From: Rufibacter latericius
GTDB lineage: Bacteria; Bacteroidota; Bacteroidia; Cytophagales; Hymenobacteraceae
DNA: 64,000 nucleotides
NCBI RefSeq assembly: GCF_003721515.1
Contig: NZ_RJJD01000001.1
Location: forward strand, 744,001-808,000
Direction of reading: 5' to 3'
Shown: positions 8,492 through 17,970 of the stretch, piece after piece
How positions within the stretch are numbered: position 1 is the first letter of the stretch
Layout of the letters: every line of letters starts with the position of its first letter
The notes under the pieces: model-generated
Seen by the model: only the letters and a program-made list of their open reading frames with translations
Database searches by the model: none
What the model was told of the DNA's origin: nothing
Translations under genes and position numbers: made by a program

Positions 8492-9991
8492 TTAGAACAA
8501 CCCTGCGGCTTTCAGCAGGATGCGGAGGCTCCAGATAATTACCAGCGTTCCTACTGCAATGAACATAGTTTTCATAGGCAGTTTCCCGACCAATCTGGCA
8601 GCGATAGGAGCCGCTAACATGCCACCTATTACCAACCCAACAATCACCTGCAGGTGACTCAGCCCTAGCATGGCAAAAAACGTCAGGGCACTGGCAAAGG
8701 TCACAAAGAACTCGGTGATACTCACGGTGCCAATCACGAAACGGGGGGTGCGGCCTTTGGCAATAAGCGTACTGGTCACCAACGGTCCCCAGCCGCCGCC
8801 GCCGAAGGAATCCAGAAAACCACCGGCTCCGGCCAGAACTCCGGCCATCTTGATCTTCTTCCGTTCTTTGTTTTTCTTGAAGGCCGTGTAGATGATTCTC
8901 GCGCCTAAAACCAAGGTATACGCCGCTAAGATGGGCCTAACATAGTTCGCGTACTCCTCTCCTATTTCTGACAGCAGCCAGGCTCCTGCTACTGCGCCCA
9001 GGATGCCGGGCACCAGCAAGACCTTAAACAACTTGCGGTTCACGTTCCCGAACTTGTAATGACTGAAGCCCGAGATACCGCTGGAAAAGATTTCGGCGGT
9101 ATGGATGCTCCCGCTAATGGCCGGCAGATTCACGCCTAAAGACAGCAACACCGTGGTGCTGGTCACGCCGTAGCCCATGCCCAACGCGCCGTCTACCATC
9201 TGGGCCAGGAACCCGGCAAAAATCATCCAGTAGAAGATCGGCTCAATGTTACCCACGAAAGTGGAGACCTCGGAAAAGGTGATAGCCGAGAACACAAACC
9301 GACCCAGAATCATGAAGAAGAACGCCAGGGCTGCGCCAGAGGCAATCAGTTTCCAGGGCTTTTCCTTGCGTTTCGGAGAATTCCGAACTGGCTCTTTCAC
9401 GGCCAGCACTTTGGTGATGTCGTTGAGTTGGGTCACCTTGGCGGAAAAGTCTCCTGCGAGTTGGTTCCGGATGGACTGCAAGTTGTCCAGCACCTCGTCC
9501 AGTTCCTCGGGCAGCGTCTCGTTGAAGGTCTCCTTCAGGCGCTTGGCCATGGTGGGCGATTTGCCGTTGGTGGAGATGGCAATCTTGAGGTTGCCTTTCC
9601 GGACCACCGAGCTCAGGTAGAAATCACATAAATCAGGCGTATCGGCTACGTTCACCAGTTTGCCCTGATGTTTGGCTTCCAAGCTGATGGCCCTACTGAC
9701 CTCGCGGTCATTTACGGCCACAATCACGATATCAATTCCGTCTAAATCAGAAGGAGTGAACGCTTTGGCTTCTAACGTGATGTTGCCATGCTCTGACGCC
9801 AGTTGCAGCACTGATTCATGGAACTGGATGGCCACTACTTTAATGGTGGTCTTTGGAGAATTCTGCAGCAGCGCCGTCAGTTTCTCCAAGCCAATATTGC
9901 CTCCGCCCACCACCAGCACGCGCATCTGCTCCAGTTTCAGAAAGACGGGAAACAGGTTGTTTTGTTCTTTGGTAGCGACAGCGGAAATCAT
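8492..9991 (-). CDS. Fusion: siroheme synthase N-domain (precorrin-2 dehydrogenase) :: TSUP (TauE/SafE) permease
   Basis: Protein of 499 aa from the ATG at 9991 (a TTG at 10018 is in frame). The first ~165 residues are a CysG-N/MET8 domain: NAD-binding VLVVGGGNIG and NVADTPDLCDF, which oxidise precorrin-2 and may insert iron to make siroheme. A ~45-residue linker leads to a TSUP domain with roughly eight hydrophobic segments and the GALGMGYG and FGGGGWGP motifs, a family that moves sulfite, sulfate or other sulfur anions. Siroheme is the cofactor of CysI upstream, so the fusion links cofactor synthesis to sulfur-anion transport. No frameshift is visible; the reading frame is continuous. Confidence 0.88.
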   Translation of the reverse strand: MISAVATKEQNNLFPVFLKLEQMRVLVVGGGNIGLEKLTALLQNSPKTTIKVVAIQFHESVLQLASEHGNITLEAKAFTPSDLDGIDIVIVAVNDREVSRAISLEAKHQGKLVNVADTPDLCDFYLSSVVRKGNLKIAISTNGKSPTMAKRLKETFNETLPEELDEVLDNLQSIRNQLAGDFSAKVTQLNDITKVLAVKEPVRNSPKRKEKPWKLIASGAALAFFFMILGRFVFSAITFSEVSTFVGNIEPIFYWMIFAGFLAQMVDGALGMGYGVTSTTVLLSLGVNLPAISGSIHTAEIFSSGISGFSHYKFGNVNRKLFKVLLVPGILGAVAGAWLLSEIGEEYANYVRPILAAYTLVLGARIIYTAFKKNKERKKIKMAGVLAGAGGFLDSFGGGGWGPLVTSTLIAKGRTPRFVIGTVSITEFFVTFASALTFFAMLGLSHLQVIVGLVIGGMLAAPIAARLVGKLPMKTMFIAVGTLVIIWSLRILLKAAGLF

Positions 9992-10195
9992 CTTTTTAGC
10001 TTCTTGGGAAGGAACCAAAATATTGCTTTAATCAAATATACTTGTAATGTCTACCAATCCTATCAGGTATCAGAATTAAAGTTCATATATAAGGGCCACT
10101 TTCTTAAAAGCAGCCCTTAAACAGATCATGACAGATTCTGAATGACAGACGGTAGAGCTATTTCTTCAGCATTTTGTCGAAACTTAAGCCGAAGC

Positions 10196-11875
10196 TTAGT
10201 TCAGCAGCGTACGGTACGCGAAGTCACCGAAACGCTCCCCGGCAATGCGGTTCTGCTTGAAGAGACCAAACGCGACATCCAACTCCTGCAAAATAGCGGC
10301 TTCATCCAGGTTCTCCTTGTAGAGTTTGTTCAGGCGGTAGCCTTGCTCATCCCCGCCCAGGTTCAAGTTGTAACGACCCGGAGCCGTACCCACGAACCCT
10401 ATTTCAGAAAGCACCGAACGACCACAGCCGTTGGGGCAACCAGTCATCCTGATGATGATTTCCTCGTCCTGCAATCCGTGGTTTGCTAACACGCCGTCAA
10501 TCTTGGTGATCAGTTCCGGCAGGTAGCGCTGAGCCTCGGCCAGAGCCAATGGGCAGGTAGGAAGTGCTACACAAGCAATCGCATTTTTACGAAGAGGTGA
10601 AGCCGCATCGGTGTGCACGATTACGTTGTGTTTTACCAGAATCTGCTCAATTTCAGCCCTGTTTTCCGGCGTGATGTCGCTGAGAATCACGTTCTGGTTA
10701 CAGGTGAACCGGAAGTTGGCTTTGCCAGTCTGCGCTACTTCCAGCAACGCCGATTTTAGGGCCACCGTTAGCAAATCTGTGATGCGGCCGTTTTCCACAA
10801 ACATGGTATAATGCAGTAAGCCATTGTAACTCGTTGCCCAGCCGTAATGGTCTACGCGGGTTTTCAGCTCGTACGAACGGGGTGCTTCCAGCGGAAAACC
10901 GGTGCGTTTCTCCACTTCCTGGCGGAACACATCCTGGCCCATGTTGTCCACGGTGTACTTCAGGCGGGCCAACTTGCGGTCAGTCCGGTTGCCGAAGTCA
11001 CGTTGCACGGTCAGCACCTCATACACGGCTTTGAACAGCTTCTCGTCAGATTCTTCAGTACTCACAAACCCGATTTCAGAAGCCAGACGTGGGTACGTTT
11101 CTGCGTTTCCGTGGGTGAAGGATAAACCACCGCCAACGGCGAGGTTAAAGCCTTTCAGTTCATCGTTCTCAATGATGGCAATCAAACCCAAGTCCTGAGC
11201 GAATACATCTGAATCATTGTTAGGCGGAATCACCAGACCGATTTTGAACTTGCGGGGCAGGTAGCGGTCCTGGTACAACGGATCTTCTTCCTCTACCTTG
11301 TCATAGATTTTCTCCTCGTCCAGCCACACGTCATAGTAAGAGCGGGTTTTGGGCAGCAGGTAGTCACTGATTCTGTCGGCGTACTGGTAGATGCGTTCGT
11401 GCAGCGGTGATTCCAGCGGATTGGCAGAAGAAACCACGTTCCGGTTCACATCGCCGCAGGCAGCAATGGAATCCAGTCCGGCCAGGTTGAAGGCCTTAAT
11501 AGTGGGTTTGGTTTTGCCCTTCACAATACCATGCAACTGCAGGGTCTGGCGCGTAGTAATTTTAATCACCCCAGTGGAGTTTTCACCCGCAATGTCGTGC
11601 GTGGCGATGTATTGTTCTGGCGTCATGAATCCGCCGGGCAGGCGCAGACGAATCATGAAGGTGTACAGACGCTCCAGTTTCTTGGCGGCACGCTCTTCCC
11701 GGCGGTCACGGTCGTCCTGCATGTACATGCCGTGGAACTTCACCAGCGCGGTGTCATCCTCGCGAATGGCTCCCGTGATTTCGTCTTTCAGGCTTTCTTT
11801 GAGAGTACCGCGCAACCCTTCGCTGACCTCTTTTATTTTCTCTATAGGAGATAAATTCTTTTTCTCAGTTGACAT
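10196..11875 (-). CDS. cysI: Sulfite reductase hemoprotein (beta subunit)
   Basis: Siroheme/[4Fe-4S] enzyme of 559 aa that reduces sulfite to sulfide with six electrons. The cluster ligands are C435, C441, C480 and C484 (CVALPTC and TGCPNGC), the spacing typical of sulfite reductase. Residues TTRQTLQLHG near 107-116 match the siroheme-binding arginine region. It lies directly downstream of cysJ in the operon (gap of 204 bp), which argues for NADPH-dependent sulfite reductase over a nitrite reductase. Confidence 0.95.
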   Translation of the reverse strand: MSTEKKNLSPIEKIKEVSEGLRGTLKESLKDEITGAIREDDTALVKFHGMYMQDDRDRREERAAKKLERLYTFMIRLRLPGGFMTPEQYIATHDIAGENSTGVIKITTRQTLQLHGIVKGKTKPTIKAFNLAGLDSIAACGDVNRNVVSSANPLESPLHERIYQYADRISDYLLPKTRSYYDVWLDEEKIYDKVEEEDPLYQDRYLPRKFKIGLVIPPNNDSDVFAQDLGLIAIIENDELKGFNLAVGGGLSFTHGNAETYPRLASEIGFVSTEESDEKLFKAVYEVLTVQRDFGNRTDRKLARLKYTVDNMGQDVFRQEVEKRTGFPLEAPRSYELKTRVDHYGWATSYNGLLHYTMFVENGRITDLLTVALKSALLEVAQTGKANFRFTCNQNVILSDITPENRAEIEQILVKHNVIVHTDAASPLRKNAIACVALPTCPLALAEAQRYLPELITKIDGVLANHGLQDEEIIIRMTGCPNGCGRSVLSEIGFVGTAPGRYNLNLGGDEQGYRLNKLYKENLDEAAILQELDVAFGLFKQNRIAGERFGDFAYRTLLN

Positions 11876-11930
11876 GGTAACTGGTGTTTAGGATAACAGG
11901 AAAGCTCCTGTCCATAATGTTTGGTATCTG

Positions 11931-11964
11931 TTCTAAGCCTACTTTCAGGAAAACAGGCTTAGAA
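11931..11964. repeat. Interspersed palindrome between cysJ and cysI
   Basis: TTCTAAGCCTACTTTC / GAAAACAGGCTTAGAA with two mismatches and a 2-nt loop. It lies inside the operon and could attenuate or process the transcript ahead of cysI; that role is inference. Confidence 0.7.
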
Positions 11965-12079
11965 CAAAGTTTGATGAGTTTCATCTTCGACCCCCTTTGA
12001 AGGGGGACGGAATGCGTGGTTTCGCAAGTTGCAAACTTGCCCCATGGTTGCTCCAAGTTAAAAACCTGAAGCATGGACA

Positions 12080-13798
12080 TTAATACACGTCTTTCAGGTA
12101 GCGGCCTTCTTCTTTCATTTGCTCCAGGTATACGGCGGCTTCCTCTGGGGATGAACCGGCACCCAGTCCTATGATTTGCAGCAGGGTGTTTTCTACGTCT
12201 ACGCTCATAGGTTCTTTGGCGCCGCACACGTACACATACGCCCCGGAAGTCAGCCACTCGTAGAAGTCAGTGGCGTTTTCCAGCATTTTGTGCTGCACAT
12301 AAATTTTCTCTTTCTGGTCGCGGGAGAAGGCTCCGTTGAACTTGGTCAGAGTACCTGTCTCATACCAGTTCTGGATCTCCGTCTGGTACAGGAAGTCGGT
12401 GGCGAAGTGCTGGTCTCCGAAGAAAAGCCAGTTACGGCCATCGGCTCCGGTGGCATCGCGCTCTGCTAAGAAGGAACGGAAAGGCGCTACTCCGGTGCCT
12501 GGCCCAATCATAATCACATCTTTGTCAGCGGCCGGTAACTTGAACTGGTTGTTCTTGTGGATGTAGAATTCCAGCGGCTGGCCTCCTTTCTGCTCAGATA
12601 AATAATCAGAGCAATGGCCGCACAGCAACTCTTCGTTGATCCTGAATTCATCGCGGGCCACCGTCACGTGAATCTCACCGGAGTGCGCTTCCAAAGAGGA
12701 AGAAATGGAATACAGTCTTGGCGCAATCGGCTCCAGAATTTGCAGTACATCTTTGAACTGTTCGGTGTCTTTTACCGGGTAAATTCTCAAAAGGTCCAGC
12801 AAATCAATGCGGGTAGCTGGAATGTCCTGTTCCACCACCTCGGCGTATTTCTTTACTACGCGCTCAGGCAGGAACGTGATGTTCAGTTTATCGTGGAGCA
12901 ATTCGCGAACGGTTGATTCGCTGTTGCGGTGGTTTACTTTTTCATCCGGTGAGATGCCAGTCACTTTCAGGATGGCCTCTATGGTAAACGGACGGTTTTT
13001 AGGAACTACGCCTAACGCATCACCGGGCTCATAAGCTAAATCTTCGGCCTCGATTTCAATGTGGTGCGTGAGTTTGTTGGAGCCCACATCGTTCAGGATG
13101 ATGTTGGTGAGGATGGTGCCGTTGTATATTTTCTTACCTGCTTTTTTGGCGGGCGTCGGAGCGGCGGCCGGGGCAGAAGCAGGAGCCGAGGATTGGTTTA
13201 AGGTTTCCAGCACGCTTTGGAACCAGGCGTTGGCCTCGTCTTCGTAGTCTACGTCGCACTTCTGAATAGGCACCAAAGGGCTTCCACCTAGGCGCTGTAA
13301 TTGGGTGTCTACGTCTTCACCGGCTTTGCAGAACAGCGGGTAGGCCGTGTCACCCAACGCCAGCACGCTGTACTTCAGTTTAGGCAGCTTTTTATCGGTC
13401 TGGTGCACGTAGTCGTAGAACTTCTGGGCCCCGGCGGGCGGGTCACCCTCGCCTTGGGTACTAATGACAGTTAAGAAATATTCTTCCTTCTCCAGGTCGT
13501 TCAGGCGGTATTGGTCTAAGCTGACCACCTTGGCATTAATACCAGACTTCTTCGCTTTGCTCGCAAAATCATTGGCTACGCGCTTAGAGTTACCGGTCTC
13601 GGTGCCATAGGCAATGGTAATCTTACCTACCGATGCTTTAGGAGCCTCTGCCGTCACTGCGCCCGCGGCGGGAGCCGAGGATGTTGCACCCTGAGATGAA
13701 GTAACCCCCGCCAGGAATCCGCTCATCCAGATGAGTTCATCTTTAGATGATTGCTGGACCAGTTCCAGGAAGGTTTTTAATTTAGCTTCTGCTAACAT
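12080..13798 (-). CDS. cysJ: Sulfite reductase flavoprotein (alpha subunit)
   Basis: Diflavin reductase of 572 aa that passes electrons from NADPH through FAD and FMN to CysI. An N-terminal helix precedes a flavodoxin domain (about 57-200, starting ITIAYGTETGNSKR). A Pro/Ala linker (about 203-217) leads to the FAD domain (RLYSISSS; GDALGVVPKN) and a ferredoxin-NADP reductase-type nucleotide domain (IGPGTGVAPFRSFL) ending in the family's aromatic C-terminus, KDVY. Length and order match CysJ. The start is the ATG at 13798, 10 bp downstream of cobA. Confidence 0.95.
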   Translation of the reverse strand: MLAEAKLKTFLELVQQSSKDELIWMSGFLAGVTSSQGATSSAPAAGAVTAEAPKASVGKITIAYGTETGNSKRVANDFASKAKKSGINAKVVSLDQYRLNDLEKEEYFLTVISTQGEGDPPAGAQKFYDYVHQTDKKLPKLKYSVLALGDTAYPLFCKAGEDVDTQLQRLGGSPLVPIQKCDVDYEDEANAWFQSVLETLNQSSAPASAPAAAPTPAKKAGKKIYNGTILTNIILNDVGSNKLTHHIEIEAEDLAYEPGDALGVVPKNRPFTIEAILKVTGISPDEKVNHRNSESTVRELLHDKLNITFLPERVVKKYAEVVEQDIPATRIDLLDLLRIYPVKDTEQFKDVLQILEPIAPRLYSISSSLEAHSGEIHVTVARDEFRINEELLCGHCSDYLSEQKGGQPLEFYIHKNNQFKLPAADKDVIMIGPGTGVAPFRSFLAERDATGADGRNWLFFGDQHFATDFLYQTEIQNWYETGTLTKFNGAFSRDQKEKIYVQHKMLENATDFYEWLTSGAYVYVCGAKEPMSVDVENTLLQIIGLGAGSSPEEAAVYLEQMKEEGRYLKDVY

Positions 13799-13808
13799 AG
13801 CTTTGATA

Positions 13809-14630
13809 TTATTGAAGTACTAAGCCTACTTGTTCAGAAACCGGCTTGAAGTAATGTTCTCTACTTGGGTTGTTGGTGAACCACTTGAACTCATGGTGCA
13901 GGTTCACCACTCTGCCTATAATCACGAGCGACGGCGACACAAACGTCTTTCCGCCTAGGTTCTTCTCATAGTCATACAGGCTGCTGGTTTGCACGTGCTG
14001 CAAAGGAGTGGTGGCCTGCTCCACTACCGCCAGTTGCTTCTCCTCTGAGATACCGTGGCGCGTCAGTTTCTCCACCACCTCTCCCAGCCGCTCACTGGAC
14101 ATGTAAAACACCAGCGTGTCTTCGGTCTGGGCTAGTTCCTGCCAGTAGGCATCGGTGAGTTTGCTGTAGGTGTAGAAGGTAAGGAACCGCACGGCGGTAG
14201 AATGTTGGCGGGCCGTGAGTGGAATGCCAGCATAAGCGGCTGCGCCTAAGGCTGCCGTAATGCCGGGTATGATTTCATATTCAATCTCATGGGCTACCAG
14301 GCTTTGCAGTTCATCCAGCACGTTGGAGAAAATGGACACGTCTCCGCCTTTCAACCGAACCACTTGTTTGCCCAATAACGCATATTCCACCAGCAGTTCA
14401 TTGATGGTGGCTTGCGGCGTGGTTCCGTAGCTGCGGCACTGCTTGCCCACGTACACCACCTCCGCCGAAGGCGCGGCATAGCTTTGCAGGATTTCGGGGC
14501 TTATCAAGCGGTCAACCAGAATCACCTCGGCGTGGCGCAACGCTTTTACCGTCTTCACGGTAATCAAATCAGGGTCACCGGGACCGGCTCCTGCTATGAT
14601 TACTTTTCCTTTCTGTGGCGCTGCTTGCAT
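13809..14630 (-). CDS. cobA: Uroporphyrinogen-III C-methyltransferase (SUMT)
   Basis: SAM-dependent methyltransferase of 273 aa that makes precorrin-2 from uroporphyrinogen III, the first step to siroheme. The glycine-rich GAGPGDPDLIT motif, the RLISPEIL and YVGKQ segments and the LKGGDVSIF loop are all present. Together with the CysG-N domain of the fusion protein at 8492-9991 it supplies siroheme to CysI, so what is one protein (CysG) in enterobacteria is split here, with the second half fused to a permease. Confidence 0.95.
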   Translation of the reverse strand: MQAAPQKGKVIIAGAGPGDPDLITVKTVKALRHAEVILVDRLISPEILQSYAAPSAEVVYVGKQCRSYGTTPQATINELLVEYALLGKQVVRLKGGDVSIFSNVLDELQSLVAHEIEYEIIPGITAALGAAAYAGIPLTARQHSTAVRFLTFYTYSKLTDAYWQELAQTEDTLVFYMSSERLGEVVEKLTRHGISEEKQLAVVEQATTPLQHVQTSSLYDYEKNLGGKTFVSPSLVIIGRVVNLHHEFKWFTNNPSREHYFKPVSEQVGLVLQ

Positions 14631-14712
14631 GGTTTTAAGCTTCTGTTCATGAACCTCCGGCGAGGGAGATGCGTGAATTGGTTTGATGGGTATTCTGTTT
14701 TAGGCCTGTTTT

Positions 14713-15990
14713 CTAGATTTCCGGCCAGAAAGGCTTCTCAGTGGCTTCGGTGGAAATCATGCAGGCGCCAACCGTTACGTTGCTGGTTTCATCAATTAAG
14801 ATGGCCCCGCCGTTGGCTCTCAGGTTTTTGTAGGAATCAAAGGCAATCGGCGAAGCCGTTCTGATGGTGGCTTTCACTACATCGTTAAGACCCGCCGACA
14901 CCGGAGAAAGTTCTTTTTCCAGTGAATTTACATTCAGTTTGTACTCCAGTTCTTTCACCACGCAGCGCACGGTGCGGCTGTTGATTTGCAGCAGGTATCT
15001 GTTGCGAGGCACCAGCGGCGTGTTGCTCATCCAGCAAAGCACTACTTCAAATTCCTGGGCCACCTGTACGGGAGCGTCCTGCTTTACAATGCTATCGCCG
15101 CGGCTAATGTCTACGTCGTCTTTCAGGTGTAGCACGGCGCTTTGCGGGGCGAAGGCTTCTTCCACTTCCTCGCCGCCAACTTCCACGGCAGAAATGGTGC
15201 TTTCCACGCCAGATGGCTGAATCACCACTTTATCACCCTTGCGGTAAATGCCGCTGATGATTTTTCCGGCGTACCCACGGTAATCAGGCAATTCCTCGGT
15301 CTGAGGACGGATGACGTACTGCACCGGGAAACGGCCTTCGGTGAGGTTGATGTCCTCGTGTACCTCCACTGTTTCCAGCACGCTCAAAAGAGACTCGCCT
15401 TCATACCAGGGCATAGAAGTAGATTTCTCCACTATGTTGTCGCCGTTCAGGGCACTGATGGGAATATAGGTCACATCTTTCAAACCCAGAGATTTGGCTA
15501 CCTGTGAGTAGTCAATCACGATGTCATTGTACACATCCTGCGAATATTTCACCAAATCCATCTTGTTGATAGCTACCACTACGTGCGGCAAATTCAGCAA
15601 CGACACAATGATGGAATGACGGCGGGTTTGCTCCACTACGCCATGACGGGCATCAATCAGGATGATGGCCAGGTCTGAGTTAGAGGCACCAGTCACCATG
15701 TTGCGAGTGTACTGGATGTGGCCCGGCGTATCTGCGATGATAAACTTGCGCTTAGGCGTAGAGAAGTACTTGTAGGCCACGTCAATGGTGATGCCCTGCT
15801 CCCGCTCCGCACGTAAACCGTCAGTCAATAGCGCCAAGTCCACCTGACCTTCTTCGCGGTTTTTGGTGCTCCGCTCAATCGCCTCCAACTGGTCTACCAT
15901 GATGGATTTGCTGTCATACAACAAACGCCCAATCAAAGTACTCTTGCCATCGTCTACGCTCCCGGCGGTTAAAAATCTTAGAATATCCAT
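14713..15990 (-). CDS. cysN: Sulfate adenylyltransferase subunit 1 (GTPase)
   Basis: EF-Tu-like GTPase of 425 aa that drives CysD to form adenylyl sulfate. The P-loop is GSVDDGKST (11-19), with DTPGH and NKMD motifs following. No APS kinase domain is fused, as expected because the pathway here uses an APS reductase (see cysH). An interspersed-palindrome core overlaps the stop codon region (about 14695-14727). Confidence 0.95.
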   Translation of the reverse strand: MDILRFLTAGSVDDGKSTLIGRLLYDSKSIMVDQLEAIERSTKNREEGQVDLALLTDGLRAEREQGITIDVAYKYFSTPKRKFIIADTPGHIQYTRNMVTGASNSDLAIILIDARHGVVEQTRRHSIIVSLLNLPHVVVAINKMDLVKYSQDVYNDIVIDYSQVAKSLGLKDVTYIPISALNGDNIVEKSTSMPWYEGESLLSVLETVEVHEDINLTEGRFPVQYVIRPQTEELPDYRGYAGKIISGIYRKGDKVVIQPSGVESTISAVEVGGEEVEEAFAPQSAVLHLKDDVDISRGDSIVKQDAPVQVAQEFEVVLCWMSNTPLVPRNRYLLQINSRTVRCVVKELEYKLNVNSLEKELSPVSAGLNDVVKATIRTASPIAFDSYKNLRANGGAILIDETSNVTVGACMISTEATEKPFWPEI

Positions 15991-15997
15991 TTGAAAT

Positions 15998-16032
15998 GAG
16001 TTCTGAGTCTTGAGTGCTGAGTCCTGAGTCTG
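15998..16032. repeat. GAGTTCTGAGTCTTGAGT low-complexity tract
   Basis: Repeated GAGTTCTGAGTC-type units in the 211-bp gap between cysD and cysN. They are the reverse complement of the tracts at 6846-6878 and 30748-30781. Confidence 0.6.
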
Positions 16033-16067
16033 TTTTAAGGCTGCTTTCTTGAAAACGGCTCCTAAAC
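16032..16067. repeat. Degenerate interspersed palindrome, cysD-cysN gap
   Basis: GTTTTAAGGCTGCTTTC / GAAAACGGCTCCTAAAC: core conserved, outer stem imperfect. A TCATTTACTCC...CAATCATTCAA tract follows at 16166-16200, just after the cysD stop. Confidence 0.5.
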
Positions 16068-16201
16068 TCCTCAGTGACTCTTCACAGAAAGGCTCTTTCT
16101 ATATCTTGCATCGGCTGCGCCGATATTTATTATTATTCACTTATATGAAGTCGGAGACGAATAATTCTCTCATTTACTCCATCCCTCAATCATTCAATTT
16201 C

Positions 16202-17110
16202 CTAGAAGTATCCGTTTTTCTTACGGTCTTCCATGGCGGCTTCCGACACGCGGTCGTCAATGCGGGTCTGGCCGCGCTCGCTGGTGTTGGTAGCGATGAT
16301 TTCGTTGATGATGTCATCCAGGGTAGAAGCGCTGGACTCCACGGCTGCGGTACAAGTCATGTCACCCACGGTGCGGTAACGAACCACTTTGCGGGTCACC
16401 ACGTCATGGTGGTCAAGCGTCACAAACTCGTTGGTAGCTACTAAACGGCCATCAAACTCCAACACCTCGCGCTCATGGGCGAAGTAGATGGACGGCAGCT
16501 CAATTTTCTCGCGGCGGATGTAGTTCCAGATGTCCAGCTCGGTCCAGTTACTGATAGGGAACACGCGTACGTTTTCGCCCTTGTTGATCTTGCCGTTGTA
16601 GGTATTCCAGAGCTCGGGGCGTTGCAACTTAGGGTCCCAGGAGCCGAACTCGTCACGCACCGAGAAAATACGCTCTTTGGCGCGGGCTTTCTCTTCGTCA
16701 CGGCGGGCACCACCAATACAAGCGTCAAACTCGAACTCCTCAATGGTGTCCAGCAAGGTGTAGGTCTGCAACCCGTTGCGGCTAGGCAATTTGCCTTTCT
16801 GCTCAGTGAGGCCTTTGGCTTTGATGGTGTCTTCCACGTTGCGCACAATCAGCTTCTCGCCAATCTTATGGGCCAGGTAATCCCTGAAGTCTAGGGCTTC
16901 CTCGAAATTGTGGCCGGTGTCAATGTGCACCAACGGGAAAGGAAACTTGCCGGGACGGAAAGCTTTCAACGCCAAATGCACCAACACAATAGAGTCTTTT
17001 CCGCCGGAAAACAACAAGGCCGGACGCTCAAACTGACCTGCTACTTCTCTGAAGATGTGAATCGCTTCTGATTCAAGCTGGTCCAGGTAATCTAATTTAT
17101 ATGCTGACAT
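16202..17110 (-). CDS. cysD: Sulfate adenylyltransferase subunit 2
   Basis: ATP-sulfurylase catalytic subunit of 302 aa, of the PP-loop family. LLFSGGKDS (32-40) is the ATP pyrophosphatase loop, and GARRDEEKARAKERIFS is the conserved Arg-rich segment. The C-terminal RKKNGYF tail is typical of CysD. It lies 16 bp downstream of cysH and is expected to work with CysN. Confidence 0.95.
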   Translation of the reverse strand: MSAYKLDYLDQLESEAIHIFREVAGQFERPALLFSGGKDSIVLVHLALKAFRPGKFPFPLVHIDTGHNFEEALDFRDYLAHKIGEKLIVRNVEDTIKAKGLTEQKGKLPSRNGLQTYTLLDTIEEFEFDACIGGARRDEEKARAKERIFSVRDEFGSWDPKLQRPELWNTYNGKINKGENVRVFPISNWTELDIWNYIRREKIELPSIYFAHEREVLEFDGRLVATNEFVTLDHHDVVTRKVVRYRTVGDMTCTAAVESSASTLDDIINEIIATNTSERGQTRIDDRVSEAAMEDRKKNGYF

Positions 17111-17126
17111 AATCTGAAAATGCTAA

Positions 17127-17882
17127 CTAAACTATTTTGGCTAATGAGTTGGCAACCCCCGGCTCCTGCTCGGTCACGTGCAAGCCGCACTCTTTTTTGC
17201 TGGCGTCTTCCCACCACCAACGTCCAGCCCGGAAATCTTCGCCCGGTTGGATGGCGCGGGTACAAGGGGCGCAGCCGATGCTGATGAAGCCTTTGTCGTG
17301 CAGTTTGTTGTAAGGGATGTTGTTCTGCTTGATGAAGGCCATCACCTCGTCGGTGGTCCAGTACAGCAGCGGGTGGAACTTGATGAGCTTGTTTCCCTCG
17401 TCCCACTCAAACTTAGGCAAGTCACCGCGGCCCGGAGAGTGCTCGGCTCGCAGGCCGGTAATCCAGACAGCGTTGCCTTTGAGCGCGCGCTTCAACGGCT
17501 CCACTTTCCTGATGTGGCAGCAGTCTTTGCGGTTCTGGGTAGATTCATAAAAGGAGTTTGGACCGGTAGAAGACACAAATTCCTCCAGCTGCTCATTGTT
17601 AGGGTAATAAGGCTTGATACGGGTGTTGTACGCCTCATTGGTGCGGCTCCATACCGAGTAGGTCTCGGGGAAAAGGCGGCCGGTGTCTAACGTGAAAATG
17701 CTGATAGGAAACTGGTTCTCCAGGATCTGGTGCGAAATCACCTGGTCTTCAAAGCTGAAGCTGGAAGAGAACGTCACCTCATTAGGAAAACGGTTGACCA
17801 GCAGCGCAAACGTCTGGTCTATGGTTAAACCTTCTGTCTCTTGAATAAGCTGAGACACCTGCTCTTGTGTTGAAGAGGCCAT
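17127..17882 (-). CDS. cysH: Adenylyl-sulfate (APS) reductase
   Basis: Reduces activated sulfate to sulfite. The 251-aa protein has C121-C122 (KDCCHIRK) and C204-x2-C207 (IGCAPCTRA), the four ligands of the [4Fe-4S] cluster found in APS reductases and absent from PAPS-specific enzymes. Catalytic Cys C232 lies in ECGLH near the C-terminus. APS as substrate fits the lack of an APS kinase in the operon. It is the first enzyme gene of the operon and is preceded by the poly-Cys leader ORF. Confidence 0.93.
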   Translation of the reverse strand: MASSTQEQVSQLIQETEGLTIDQTFALLVNRFPNEVTFSSSFSFEDQVISHQILENQFPISIFTLDTGRLFPETYSVWSRTNEAYNTRIKPYYPNNEQLEEFVSSTGPNSFYESTQNRKDCCHIRKVEPLKRALKGNAVWITGLRAEHSPGRGDLPKFEWDEGNKLIKFHPLLYWTTDEVMAFIKQNNIPYNKLHDKGFISIGCAPCTRAIQPGEDFRAGRWWWEDASKKECGLHVTEQEPGVANSLAKIV

Positions 17883-17942
17883 GGCTAGAAAGTACTAAAT
17901 AAGAAAATGGATTGTAAGGGTGCCGGATAGGCAATAAAGATT

Positions 17943-17970
17943 TGTTGACTGCTAAGGACTAGCAACAACA
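17943..17970 (-). promoter_or_regulatory. Hairpin over the leader stop codon, possible attenuator
   Basis: On the minus strand TGTTG-T-TGCTA / loop GTCCT / TAGCA-GT-CAACA forms two 5-bp stems with a small internal loop. The 5' side uses the last Cys codons and the stop of the leader ORF. Only a weak T-rich run (AATCTTTATT) follows, so intrinsic termination is possible but not certain. A ribosome stalled on the Cys codons would block this fold. Confidence 0.45.

Noticed and set aside
11986-12055. Possible extra repeat (CCCCCTTTGAAGGGGG and CAAGTTGCAAACTTG palindromes) before cysI
   Set aside because: Short palindromes only; similarity to the 42660-42780 region is too weak to claim a family.
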